Positions 34,469 to 42,867 of a stretch of 64,000 nucleotides of DNA are shown piece by piece; position 1 is the stretch's first letter; the number at the start of each line of letters is the position of its first letter. The notes beneath the pieces were generated by a model, which saw nothing but the letters and a program-made list of their open reading frames with translations, did not search any database and was not told the DNA's origin. The stretch is from an uncultured Flavobacteriales bacterium (GTDB lineage: Bacteria > Bacteroidota > Bacteroidia > Flavobacteriales_G > Salibacteraceae), in NCBI GenBank assembly GCA_913057205.1, contig CAJXNO010000015.1:1-64000 (forward strand). Direction: 5' to 3'. Made by a program: the position numbers and the translations under genes.

Positions 34469-35052
34469 AGCGACTCGCGACACAGCTCACGATCTTGTTG
34501 ATAGCTGGTTTAGGGCTGATCGGTTGCGAGGAAGACTATACGCCAAAACCCAAGGCCTATCCCCGTGTGAACCTCCCAGAGCCGGAGTACCTGAGTACAA
34601 ATAAACCCGTATGGGCATGTCCATACGCCTTTGAATACTCCAGAGAAAGCGTCATCACCGTTGATCCGAGGTATCGCGACAGCACCTGTTGGTATAACCT
34701 GTACTATCCTGAGCATCGTGCCACCGTTCACCTGACCTATACCGCCTTGAACGGTGATCTTTCGAAGCACATCGAGGAGAGCAGAAAACTGGCCATGAAG
34801 CACATTGGCAAGGCCTCCAAGATCGATGAGTTGCTGATTGAGCGTCCGTCCGACCGTGTTTATGGTATCCTGTATGACTTTCAAGGAGAAACCGCTTCTG
34901 ACTTTCAGTTCTTCCTGACCGACAGCACAGAACACTTCCTGCGTGGAGCGCTTTACTTCAACGTTTCACCAAACAAAGACAGCTTAGCTCCGGTGATCGA
35001 ATATGTGGAGCGAGACATCAAACACCTCGTGGGCGCACTTACGTGGCGGTAG
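34465..35052 (+). CDS. gldD: Gliding motility lipoprotein GldD
   Basis: 195 residues. Lipoprotein signal (LTILLIAGLGLIGCEEDY, Cys about residue 21). The body has the GldD core: KPKAYPRVNLPEPEY, WACPYAFEYSRES, CWYNLYYPEHRATVHLTY. GldD is needed for gliding and T9SS function in F. johnsoniae; its biochemical role is not known. ATGA overlap with gldE points to coupled translation. Its 3' end overlaps the convergent ctaA gene by 14 bases. Confidence 0.93.
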   Translation: MKRLATQLTILLIAGLGLIGCEEDYTPKPKAYPRVNLPEPEYLSTNKPVWACPYAFEYSRESVITVDPRYRDSTCWYNLYYPEHRATVHLTYTALNGDLSKHIEESRKLAMKHIGKASKIDELLIERPSDRVYGILYDFQGETASDFQFFLTDSTEHFLRGALYFNVSPNKDSLAPVIEYVERDIKHLVGALTWR

Positions 35053-36067
35053 TGAGGTATCGGGTGCGGTAATGCAAGTGGATCACAGAGAGCAGCAGCA
35101 CCAAGGCAAACACCTGATGAATCACCCCCATAGCGATGGGAACTTGCAGTAAGAGGGTGATCACCCCGAGGAGGAATTGCAAAAAGGTGAATCCAGCTGT
35201 GATGTAAATCGCGTTTCTGATCTCCGTTCGGTACTTCGTTGCCTTCACCACCAAGAAGAATGCATAGGCCAAAACCAACAGACCTATGGTTCGGTGGATG
35301 AACTGCACGCCCGATCTCCCTTCAAAGAAATTCTTCCAAAGCGGCTCCAAAGCCGTCACCGCAGGCGCAATAAAGCTCCCATCCATCAACGGCCAGGTAT
35401 TGTGCACCCAGCCCGCTCTGAGTCCGGCTACAAACGCCCCAAAAATGATCTGTAACAAAAGCAAGCCTCCGAACTTCGCGCCGAGGTAAGGGTCAACCCC
35501 GTGGTCGCGACGTTCGGTATGGTAGTTCTGGTAGTGCAAGGCCACCCAGAAAATGTAGCTACAAGCGATGAAAGCTGTGGTCAAGTGTGCGGCCAAGCGA
35601 TAATGAGAGACCCTTGGAACATCTACCAATCCACTCATCACCATGAACCATCCCAACAACGCCTGAAATGCACCCAGCCCGAGGATAGCGAAGAAGTGCT
35701 TCCGCATATCAGCAGGGATCCAACGTTTCCACAGGAAGAAGACAAAAGGCACGATGAAGATCACCCCGATCATCCTACCGAACATGCGGTGGATATATTC
35801 CCACCAGTAGATCGACTTAAACTCTTCGATCCCGAAGTGACTGTGTACCTCCTTAAACTCTGGTGAGGCTTGGTAGCGTGTAAACTCCGCCTCCCAAGCT
35901 GCATCTGTAGTTGGCGGAAGCGAGCCTGCAAAGCTCCAGTGCACCATCGATAATCCGGAATTGGTCAAGCGCGTCATCCCACCGATCACCACCATGGTCA
36001 ACACCAAGGCTATACCGAGGTAGAGCCACCACGTAACTGCTCTTCGTGGACGAAAATCCTGTTTCAT
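35039..36067 (-). CDS. ctaA: Heme A synthase (COX15/CtaA family)
   Basis: 342 residues with about eight membrane helices. It converts heme O to heme A for aa3-type cytochrome oxidase. Family features: VVIGGMTRLTNSGLSMVHW near the N-terminus, paired conserved His residues in YIHRMFGRMIGV, SHYRLAAHLTTAF, FIHRTIGLLVLAY and HQVFALVLLL. The longer N-terminal region with WWEYIHR is the COX15-type (type 2) form. A degenerate -7 box (TAATATTTG) ends four bases upstream. It overlaps gldD tail to tail by 14 bases. Confidence 0.95.
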   Translation of the reverse strand: MKQDFRPRRAVTWWLYLGIALVLTMVVIGGMTRLTNSGLSMVHWSFAGSLPPTTDAAWEAEFTRYQASPEFKEVHSHFGIEEFKSIYWWEYIHRMFGRMIGVIFIVPFVFFLWKRWIPADMRKHFFAILGLGAFQALLGWFMVMSGLVDVPRVSHYRLAAHLTTAFIACSYIFWVALHYQNYHTERRDHGVDPYLGAKFGGLLLLQIIFGAFVAGLRAGWVHNTWPLMDGSFIAPAVTALEPLWKNFFEGRSGVQFIHRTIGLLVLAYAFFLVVKATKYRTEIRNAIYITAGFTFLQFLLGVITLLLQVPIAMGVIHQVFALVLLLSVIHLHYRTRYLTTAT

Positions 36068-36118
36068 GCTGCAAATATTAGTCCTGCAGAGATGGAAACA
36101 AGCGAGAAATCAAAATGC

Positions 36119-36364
36119 TTAAAAAATGAGTCCCAAAGCGTCAAAAACATTGGGAAAGCGGAAAGATGGCTGATCATCGGCCTTTTCAGGCTGCTTTGAC
36201 AGCTTACTTTCATCCATCATCAGGACACTGTTGTTTGCGTCTGTGCCAACAAATTCATTCACCTCCCCTGCTTTCACAACCGATGAGCGGTCGCCTTGCA
36301 GTCCGGAGAGCAAGAGTACGCCGAGGGCGGCGACTAGGATGAATTTGGATGTAAACGTTCTCAT
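36119..36364 (-). CDS. Small secreted or periplasmic protein, uncharacterised
   Basis: 81 residues. Signal peptide-like start MRTFTSKFILVAALGVLLLS, then a polar mature part with no recognised domain (FVGTDANNSVLMMDESKLSK, ending FRFPNVFDALGLIF). The ATG at 36364 fits the signal peptide better than the in-frame start at 36403. A variant -7 box TATCTTCG lies at 36374-36381, nine bases upstream. It is divergent from tatC. I do not recognise the family; a real gene is likely because of signal peptide and promoter. Confidence 0.62.
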   Translation of the reverse strand: MRTFTSKFILVAALGVLLLSGLQGDRSSVVKAGEVNEFVGTDANNSVLMMDESKLSKQPEKADDQPSFRFPNVFDALGLIF

Positions 36365-36373
36365 TTCCAGTTG

Positions 36374-36381
36374 CGAAGATA
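36374..36381 (-). promoter_or_regulatory. Variant -7 box (TATCTTCG) for the 81-residue secreted protein
   Basis: Minus strand; one mismatch to TAnnTTTG, nine bases before the ATG at 36364. Confidence 0.35.
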
Positions 36382-36430
36382 ACGTAAATGATGAAATGTA
36401 CACTCAGCAAAAATTGATCTTTCATGCCGT

Positions 36431-36438
36431 TATCTTTG
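36431..36438 (+). promoter_or_regulatory. -7 box (TATCTTTG) for tatC
   Basis: Exact TAnnTTTG, seven bases between it and the ATG at 36446; the transcript is nearly leaderless. Confidence 0.5.
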
Positions 36439-36445
36439 CCGGCTC

Positions 36446-37285
36446 ATGGAACAGCAACAAATCGGCCCACAACAAGAAGAAGAGGAGATGTCATTCCTCG
36501 ATCACCTGGAGATCCTCCGGTGGCATTTGATTCGGTCGATCACCGCGGTTCTTTTGGCAGCCATTGGGGCGTTTATCTTCAAAGGTTTTGTATTCGACAC
36601 CCTGATCTTCGGTCCGAAGAAACCCGACTTCATCACCTACCGTGCACTGTGCAAAGCCTCTGAACGCATGAGCGATTGGTTACCGGGTCTTTTTCCGTCT
36701 GGTGCCATCTGTATTGGGCAAGACCTGCCTGAGCTCGTGAACCTCACCATGGCCGGACAATTCTCTGCGCACATCCTAACATCGTTGGTCGCAGGTATCA
36801 TCTTTGCTTTTCCTTATTTGGTTTGGGAGGTATGGCGCTTTATCAAACCAGGGCTGCGCAAGCAAGAACGCAAGATGGTGCGTGGGTTTGTTTTCTCGGC
36901 ATCCATCCTCTTCTTCGCCGGTGTGCTCTTTGGCTACTTCGTGATCTCTCCGCTTTCGATCAACTTCTTTTTGAACTATCAAGTGAGTTCCGAAGTCTTG
37001 AATAACCCCACCCTATCCACCTACATTTCGCTGATCACCAGTGTATTGATCGCATGTGGGGCCGTATTTGAATTGCCGATCTTAATCTTCTTCCTGACCA
37101 AGGCTGGCATTGTGACGCCCAAGGTGCTGAAGGCCTTTAGAAAGCATGCCTTGGTAGCAGCGTTGATCCTCTCTGCGGTGATCACCCCACCTGACGTTTT
37201 TAGTCAAATCCTCGTCTCCATTCCTATACTGATCTTGTACGAGTTGAGCATTTGGATCTCGCGGATGGTAACTAAGCGCGGATAA
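36446..37285 (+). CDS. tatC: Twin-arginine translocase subunit TatC
   Basis: 279 residues with six predicted helices. TatC recognises twin-arginine signal peptides of folded exported proteins. Family motifs: MSFLDHLEILRWHLIRSI at the N-terminus, FPYLVWEVWRFIKPGLRKQE, and SAVITPPDVFSQILVSIPI near the C-terminus. An insertion of ~40 residues with several Cys (YRALCKASERMSDWLPGLFP) lies between helices 1 and 2. I recall such an insertion in Bacteroidota TatC, but this was not checked. No tatA or tatB gene is adjacent. Confidence 0.95.
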   Translation: MEQQQIGPQQEEEEMSFLDHLEILRWHLIRSITAVLLAAIGAFIFKGFVFDTLIFGPKKPDFITYRALCKASERMSDWLPGLFPSGAICIGQDLPELVNLTMAGQFSAHILTSLVAGIIFAFPYLVWEVWRFIKPGLRKQERKMVRGFVFSASILFFAGVLFGYFVISPLSINFFLNYQVSSEVLNNPTLSTYISLITSVLIACGAVFELPILIFFLTKAGIVTPKVLKAFRKHALVAALILSAVITPPDVFSQILVSIPILILYELSIWISRMVTKRG

Positions 37286-37314
37286 GCTTACTTTGTACAG
37301 CTCAACCTACGCTT

Positions 37315-39789
37315 TTGAAACGTCACCTGCTTAGAACACTCCTCTTTGTCACGTGTGCGTTGTGGTACTCGGCCGATGTCATCGCTCAGAAAACGGTGGT
37401 TACGGGCAGGATATCAGACGCCACTTCGGGTGAGATCATGCCTTTTGTGAACGTCTTTTTCAAAGGCAGTAAGATCGGAACCACCACCGATGAGAAAGGC
37501 AACTACCGCATGGAAACCTACTACGCTACCGACTCCTTGGTGGCATCCATGGTGGGCTATCGCAGGGTAGCCAAAGCGGTGAAAGCAGACGCGGCGCAGG
37601 TGATCGATTTTGAGCTTACCCCTACTGGCATTGCATTGCATGAGGTCACGATTGTTGCCGACAAAAAGGAGAAGGATCCAGCGGTGGAGATCATGAAGAA
37701 GGTGGTGCGCAACAAAGCCGCCAACAACCGTGAAAAGCTCGACGCATACGAATACGATGTGTACAACAAGATCGAGTTCGATATGAACAACATCAATGAG
37801 TCGTTCAAAAACCAACGGGTGATGCGTCCATTTGAATTCGTATTCGAGAACATCGACTCGACCAGTGAGGAGAAACCCTTTCTACCGATCTTTCTTACCG
37901 AGAGCGTCTCCCGTTATTATTACCGAAGAGACCCGAAAAAGAGCCGTGAGGTGATTGAAGCTACCAAAGTAGCGGGCGTGAAGAACGAAAGCGTGAGCCA
38001 ATTCTTGGGCGACATGTACCAAAGCACCAATGTGTATGACAATTACGTCTCGGCATTTGGGAAGAGCTTTTTAAGTCCGGCAGCAGATTTCGGGAGTGTC
38101 TCCTATAAGTATTACCTTCTGGATAGCGCGGTGTTAGATGGCAAGTACAAGTGCTTCAAGATTGCCTTTGTTCCGAGGAGAAAGGGTGAACTGGTGTTTG
38201 AAGGGGAAATGTGGGTACATGACACCACCTTCGCCATCAAGCAGATCGAAGCCACGATCAGGGAAGACGCCAACATCAATTGGATCAATGGATTTACGGT
38301 GTACCATGAGTACGATCAGGTGCAGCCGGAAGTCTGGATGCTGACCAAGGAAAAAGTGGTGGTAGACTTTAATCTGACCGACAAATCCGTTGGATTTTAT
38401 GGTCGGAAGACCACGCTCTACAGCGATTTTACCATCAATGAACCGCGTGAACCCGACTTCTTCAGCCGGGTCAATAACATCGATGTGCTGGATGGTGCAA
38501 ATGACAAGGATGATGTCTATTGGGAAGAGCAGCGTCCAGAGCACCTGAGCGCAAATGAACTACGGGTCTATGATATGGTGGATACGATCCAAGAGATCCC
38601 AGCCTTCAAGACCTATGTAGACATCGTTACCCTTTTCGTTACCGGATACAAGGAAATGAAGTACGTAGACCTAGGTCCGTATTTCACCTTCTTCAGCTTC
38701 AACCCCATTGAAGGAGTTCGCCTGCGCTTGGGCGGACGCACCAACGCGGACTTCAGCACCAAGGTAGAGTTAAGCGGTTATGCGGCTTATGGCTTCAGGG
38801 ATGAACAGATCAAGTATGAAGGCGCTACACGCTTGTTCTTGTCGGATAGTCCACGACAGATCTTGAATGCTTCCCACAGAAAGGACTTGGAACAGCTCGG
38901 ACAAAGTGCCAATGCCTGGCGTACGGACAACATCCTCTCATCCGTTTTCAGGCGCACGCCGAACAACCAGTTGAATGCCTTTGAGGAGTATAAGCTCGGT
39001 TATGAGATCGAATACTTTCCGGGTTTGAGTTCGAAGTTGGAGTTCAATCGAAGAGATATCTGGTCTGTTGGTGCCATTCCATTTCAGCGAGAGTTAGCTG
39101 GCGGAACGCAGAACGTGAACCGCATCAGCACGGCAGAATTGCGTTTCACCACACGCATTGCGATCGATGAGAAATTCATCAGCGGCGACCTTGACCGAGT
39201 GAGCCTTGGAACGAAGAATCCAGTGATCCGTGCAGAGGCGGCTTTTGGCATCAAAGGTTTCCTCGGCGGAGATTATGAGTATCAACGCGTTTCGATCAAC
39301 ATCCAAGACCGCATCGCATTTAATCCAATCGGACAGAGTGACATCACCTTCGAGGTCGGGAAGATCTGGGGCAGGCTACCGTTTCCACTGCTGCAGCTTT
39401 ACAGCGGCAACGAGACCTATTTCTATGATGCGTACGCATTTAACCTGATGAACTTCTACGAGTTTGTGGGCGATGAATGGGCGACGCTGTTTTGGGTGCA
39501 CCACTTCAATGGCCTACTCTTCAACAAGGTGCCGCTCTTCAGAAAGCTGAAATGGCGAGAAGTAGCTTCACTCCGAGGTGCTATCGGCAACCTCTCTGAC
39601 CGGCATAGAGGCGAGATGGTATTTCCAGAAGGACTGTACAGTTTAAGCAGACCGTATTTTGAGGGTGGCGTTGGCGTTGAGAATATTTTAAAGATTTTTA
39701 GGGTGGATGCCTTGTGGAGATTGTCATATTTGAACCATCCAGACGTTGTACCATTTGGTGTGAGGGTTACCTTTCAAATCGAATTCTAA
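37315..39789 (+). CDS. DUF5686 outer-membrane protein with carboxypeptidase-regulatory-like N-terminus
   Basis: 824 residues from a TTG start at 37315, chosen because it gives a proper signal peptide ([21 protein letters not shown], in part) and no ATG lies nearby. Residues ~26-110 form a CarboxypepD_reg-like beta domain ([20 protein letters not shown]). The rest is the DUF5686 region, with many amphipathic strands expected of an outer-membrane barrel and a terminal aromatic strand (VTFQIEF). Such proteins are common in Bacteroidota with no settled function. It follows tatC by 29 bases with a weak box (TTACTTTG) between, and lptB follows after 4 bases. Confidence 0.85.
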   Translation: MKRHLLRTLLFVTCALWYSADVIAQKTVVTGRISDATSGEIMPFVNVFFKGSKIGTTTDEKGNYRMETYYATDSLVASMVGYRRVAKAVKADAAQVIDFELTPTGIALHEVTIVADKKEKDPAVEIMKKVVRNKAANNREKLDAYEYDVYNKIEFDMNNINESFKNQRVMRPFEFVFENIDSTSEEKPFLPIFLTESVSRYYYRRDPKKSREVIEATKVAGVKNESVSQFLGDMYQSTNVYDNYVSAFGKSFLSPAADFGSVSYKYYLLDSAVLDGKYKCFKIAFVPRRKGELVFEGEMWVHDTTFAIKQIEATIREDANINWINGFTVYHEYDQVQPEVWMLTKEKVVVDFNLTDKSVGFYGRKTTLYSDFTINEPREPDFFSRVNNIDVLDGANDKDDVYWEEQRPEHLSANELRVYDMVDTIQEIPAFKTYVDIVTLFVTGYKEMKYVDLGPYFTFFSFNPIEGVRLRLGGRTNADFSTKVELSGYAAYGFRDEQIKYEGATRLFLSDSPRQILNASHRKDLEQLGQSANAWRTDNILSSVFRRTPNNQLNAFEEYKLGYEIEYFPGLSSKLEFNRRDIWSVGAIPFQRELAGGTQNVNRISTAELRFTTRIAIDEKFISGDLDRVSLGTKNPVIRAEAAFGIKGFLGGDYEYQRVSINIQDRIAFNPIGQSDITFEVGKIWGRLPFPLLQLYSGNETYFYDAYAFNLMNFYEFVGDEWATLFWVHHFNGLLFNKVPLFRKLKWREVASLRGAIGNLSDRHRGEMVFPEGLYSLSRPYFEGGVGVENILKIFRVDALWRLSYLNHPDVVPFGVRVTFQIEF

Positions 39790-39793
39790 AGGG

Positions 39794-40579
39794 ATGAAAT
39801 TAAGAGCAGAAGATCTGATCAAGAAGTACAAAAGCCGAACAGTGGTGAACGAAGTTTCGGTGGAGGTTGAGCAAGGGGAGATCGTAGGTCTGCTCGGACC
39901 GAATGGCGCTGGAAAAACTACGACGTTTTATATGATCGTTGGCTTGATCAAACCCAACGAGGGCAGGATCTTCTTGGATGGAAAAGACATTACGGGCTTG
40001 CCCATGTTCAAACGTTCGCAGCAAGGCGTTGGCTACCTGCCGCAAGAAGCCTCGGTGTTCAGAAAACTGAGCGTAGAAGACAACCTCAAGGCCGTTTTGG
40101 AAATGCGGAAAGACCTCAACAAGTCAGAGCAAAACCAAAAGCTGGAGGCCTTGCTGGATGAATTCGGTTTACAACATGTTCGAAAGAACCGTGGCGACCT
40201 GCTTTCTGGTGGAGAACGACGACGAACAGAGATCGCTCGTGCCTTGGCGTCTGATCCGAAATTCATTCTATTGGATGAGCCCTTTGCTGGGGTGGATCCG
40301 ATCGCGGTGGAAGACATCCAGAGCATCGTAGCCACTTTGAAGAGGAAGAACATCGGCATCCTCATCACCGACCACAACGTACAAGAGACGCTATCGATCA
40401 CCGATCGGGCGTACCTATTGTTTGAAGGAAGTATTCTTAAGGCTGGCACGGCAGAGGACCTGGCCAGTGACCCACAAGTCAGGAAGGTATACTTAGGCCA
40501 GAACTTCGAGCTTAAACGCTCTGTTCACCGGCAAGCTGCTGATCAAGCTGATTCAAGCTCGAACAAATTGAAGGAGTAA
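39794..40579 (+). CDS. lptB: LPS export ABC transporter ATP-binding protein LptB
   Basis: 261 residues. Walker [13 protein letters not shown] near residue 38, the Q-loop region [18 protein letters not shown], signature [16 protein letters not shown], Walker [17 protein letters not shown] and H-loop [22 protein letters not shown] is characteristic of LptB, which powers lipopolysaccharide transport to the outer membrane with LptF/G (not in this window). The C-terminus is ~20 residues longer than E. coli LptB. Its last 37 bases overlap the convergent purS gene. Confidence 0.94.
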   Translation: MKLRAEDLIKKYKSRTVVNEVSVEVEQGEIVGLLGPNGAGKTTTFYMIVGLIKPNEGRIFLDGKDITGLPMFKRSQQGVGYLPQEASVFRKLSVEDNLKAVLEMRKDLNKSEQNQKLEALLDEFGLQHVRKNRGDLLSGGERRRTEIARALASDPKFILLDEPFAGVDPIAVEDIQSIVATLKRKNIGILITDHNVQETLSITDRAYLLFEGSILKAGTAEDLASDPQVRKVYLGQNFELKRSVHRQAADQADSSSNKLKE

Positions 40580-40803
40580 GACTCCATGATCATGTTGCAC
40601 AAGATTTGCTTGCACGCCTGATCCACTTTTTCACGGGCAGTAGCTTCATCCGCGGCCTCGATCTCCAGATGAATGTGCTTGCCGATGCGAACATTGGAGA
40701 TCTCATTCAATCCAAGGTTTCCCATCGTAGAAGTAACCGCCTTCCCTTGAGGATCCAAGAGGTTGTCATGCGGCATGATATCAATTTCAGCTTTGAACTT
40801 CAT
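40543..40803 (-). CDS. purS: Phosphoribosylformylglycinamidine synthase subunit PurS
   Basis: 86 residues, normal for PurS, the small subunit of the PurSLQ complex that makes FGAM in purine synthesis. Family features: [20 protein letters not shown] and [20 protein letters not shown]. An ATG at 40803 is chosen; frame-open sequence further upstream is within pssA. It overlaps the end of pssA by 17 bases and the end of lptB by 37 bases. purL and purQ are not in this window, so the stand-alone purS is noteworthy if the genome uses a long PurL. Confidence 0.88.
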   Translation of the reverse strand: MKFKAEIDIMPHDNLLDPQGKAVTSTMGNLGLNEISNVRIGKHIHLEIEAADEATAREKVDQACKQILCNMIMESYSFNLFELESA

Positions 40804-41671
40804 CTGTCGTCTGTTTTGCGGCTCCAAAAGTCGCATAAATGAATGAAAGAAGGAAATACCCGAGCATGAATATTGGCAAGATCAAATAGTCGATCAGTCC
40901 ATATGAAAAAGGCAGGCTCCAGAGGTAAGGAATGATAAAGATGATGTAGCATACGGCCACCCAGATCAAGATGGCGTAGCGCCATTTGTTCTTTTGCCAA
41001 GCCAAGCCCTCAAATTTCAAGGATAACATCGGCACGTTGCTGACCATGAGCAAGGCCATCGCAACCGATACGATCAGATAGGTAGTGGGATCAAACATCA
41101 CCCCTACCAACCAAATGTCAGAGGCGTCCCACCGCCGCACTTCCCCGAGCATCTGGATGAAATCAGCACTCAGCGGATGGTAGAAATTCAGGTGGTAATT
41201 GGATTCCAGCAAGAGGGGAATACTCACTATGAACATCGTCATGGCCGGCGTTGGCAGCCCCTTGAAATGCGGCAGCTTTTCAGTGATCACATTGAACTTC
41301 GCCAACCGATAGATCGCAGCCAGTGGGATCAATCCGGCCACCGAGGCCTTGGCCATCAACCAAAACGGCCATTGGGTGATGTCTACGAAATAGTAGCCTT
41401 CGGAAATGATGATCATTTGAAAGACCATCAGTCCAGGAACCACTCCGAAGGTAATGGCATCGGCAAGGCTATCCAATTGAACACCGATCTCGCTTTGCGC
41501 GTTCAATAGACGGGCCACAAATCCATCGAAGAAATCGAGGACCAAGGCAATTGCGATGCAAACAACGGCTGAGACCATCTGCTCACGCGCGATGAATACA
41601 ATGGCCCAGACGCCCATCAAGGCGTTGCCTAGGGTAAGCAAGTTGGGAATGAAACGAATGATCCCGTTCAT
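40787..41671 (-). CDS. pssA: CDP-diacylglycerol-serine O-phosphatidyltransferase
   Basis: 294 residues, multi-pass membrane enzyme making phosphatidylserine, the precursor of phosphatidylethanolamine. The CDP-alcohol phosphatidyltransferase motif D-G-x-x-A-R-x(8)-G-x-x-x-D-x-x-x-D is seen in FDGFVARLLNAQSEIGVQLD followed by SLAD. Roughly eight hydrophobic segments. An exact -7 box (TATCTTTG at 41676-41683) ends four bases before the ATG, so the mRNA is probably leaderless. Co-transcribed with purS. Confidence 0.94.
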   Translation of the reverse strand: MNGIIRFIPNLLTLGNALMGVWAIVFIAREQMVSAVVCIAIALVLDFFDGFVARLLNAQSEIGVQLDSLADAITFGVVPGLMVFQMIIISEGYYFVDITQWPFWLMAKASVAGLIPLAAIYRLAKFNVITEKLPHFKGLPTPAMTMFIVSIPLLLESNYHLNFYHPLSADFIQMLGEVRRWDASDIWLVGVMFDPTTYLIVSVAMALLMVSNVPMLSLKFEGLAWQKNKWRYAILIWVAVCYIIFIIPYLWSLPFSYGLIDYLILPIFMLGYFLLSFIYATFGAAKQTTDEVQS

Positions 41672-41675
41672 GCGT

Positions 41676-41683
41676 CAAAGATA
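41676..41683 (-). promoter_or_regulatory. -7 box (TATCTTTG) for pssA-purS
   Basis: Exact TAnnTTTG on the minus strand; four bases to the start codon. Confidence 0.55.
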
Positions 41684-41762
41684 TTTTTTAACCCGTGCAC
41701 TGCGGGCAATGAAAGCCGCGAACTTGAGTTATAGTAGTCGAACTAAAAAAATCATTAACTCG

Positions 41763-41770
41763 TACATTTG
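41763..41770 (+). promoter_or_regulatory. -7 box (TACATTTG) for the PorV-like gene
   Basis: Exact TAnnTTTG; five bases to the ATG at 41776. Confidence 0.55.
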
Positions 41771-41775
41771 TTAGC

Positions 41776-42867
41776 ATGAGTAAGTATGCTCTTTATATCG
41801 TAATGCTGTTCATGGGATTGTTCGGGCTACAAGCCGTTCAAGCACAAGCTCCGAAGTACAGCAACGAATTCCTCAGCATTGGTGTGGGTGCCCGTGGTTT
41901 AGCCATGAGCAAAGCACAAGTGGCATCCGTCAATGACGTAACCTCTGCCTACTGGAATCCAGCCGGATTGGTGGGCATCGAACAAGACCTGCAAGTGGCT
42001 GCACAACACGCGGAGTACTTCGCGGGGATCGCGAAGTATGATTACGGAGCCGTGGCCTTCAAGACCGACAGCAACAGCGCCTTGGCCTTCAGCGCGATCC
42101 GTTTTGGGGTAGATGATATTCCGAACACCACTGACCTGATCGACCAAAACGGCCGAGTGAACTATGACCGCATCACCTCCTTCACGGCGGCTGACTACGC
42201 CTTCTTGGTATCCTATGCAAAACGTTTGGCGGTACCTGGATTGAGCGTTGGAGGTAATGCCAAGGTGATCTACCGACAGATCGGCGACATGGCGCAAGCC
42301 TGGGGTTTTGGTGTAGACCTAGGCGCTCAATATGCCTTAAACCAATGGCGTTTTGGGGCTACTGCGCGCGATGTTACTTCCACCTTCAATGCTTGGAGTT
42401 TCTCGCTTGACGATCGTACCAAGGAAGTTTTTGAAGCCACCAACAACGAGATCCCACAAAATGGATTGGAGTTAACGCTTCCCAAGCTGAGTCTGGGAGC
42501 TGCCCGCATGTTCAAAGTGCATGAATACGTAGACGTGCTGGCAGAGTTCAACATGGACATCACCACTGATGGTAGACGAAACGTACTCATCAGCGGGGAT
42601 CCCTTCAGCATCGATCCGAACCTTGGTTTGGAGGTAGATGTGATGGACATATTCTACGTGCGTGCTGGCATTGGCAACATGCAACAAGTGAAGGCTGAGG
42701 TGGGTAATTACACCGAATATACCTTCCAGCCAAATATTGGTGTAGGCGTGAACATCAAGAATACCGTAGCCATTGATTACGCGTTGACCGACATTGGCGA
42801 TCAAAGTGTGGCGCTCTACTCCAACGTATTCAGCTTGCGCGTAGCGATCAATAAGAAACCGATGTGA
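41776..42867 (+). CDS. PorV/PorQ-family outer-membrane protein (T9SS-associated)
   Basis: 363 residues, signal peptide ~1-23 (LFMGLFGLQAVQAQ), then a FadL/PorV-like barrel: EFLSIGVGARGLAMSKAQVA and ASVNDVTSAYWNPAGLVGIE are characteristic of the PorV/PorQ family. PorV shuttles T9SS cargo from the translocon to the PorU sortase. This copy directly precedes a decayed PorU2-like sortase gene with a GTGA-type overlap, so it is probably the partner of that lost sortase rather than the main PorV. Intact reading frame. Confidence 0.87.
   Translation: MSKYALYIVMLFMGLFGLQAVQAQAPKYSNEFLSIGVGARGLAMSKAQVASVNDVTSAYWNPAGLVGIEQDLQVAAQHAEYFAGIAKYDYGAVAFKTDSNSALAFSAIRFGVDDIPNTTDLIDQNGRVNYDRITSFTAADYAFLVSYAKRLAVPGLSVGGNAKVIYRQIGDMAQAWGFGVDLGAQYALNQWRFGATARDVTSTFNAWSFSLDDRTKEVFEATNNEIPQNGLELTLPKLSLGAARMFKVHEYVDVLAEFNMDITTDGRRNVLISGDPFSIDPNLGLEVDVMDIFYVRAGIGNMQQVKAEVGNYTEYTFQPNIGVGVNIKNTVAIDYALTDIGDQSVALYSNVFSLRVAINKKPM

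Noticed and set aside
41672-41775. RNA gene between pssA and the porV-like gene
   Set aside because: Only 104 bases; both divergent -7 boxes occupy it and no cloverleaf or stable hairpin is apparent.
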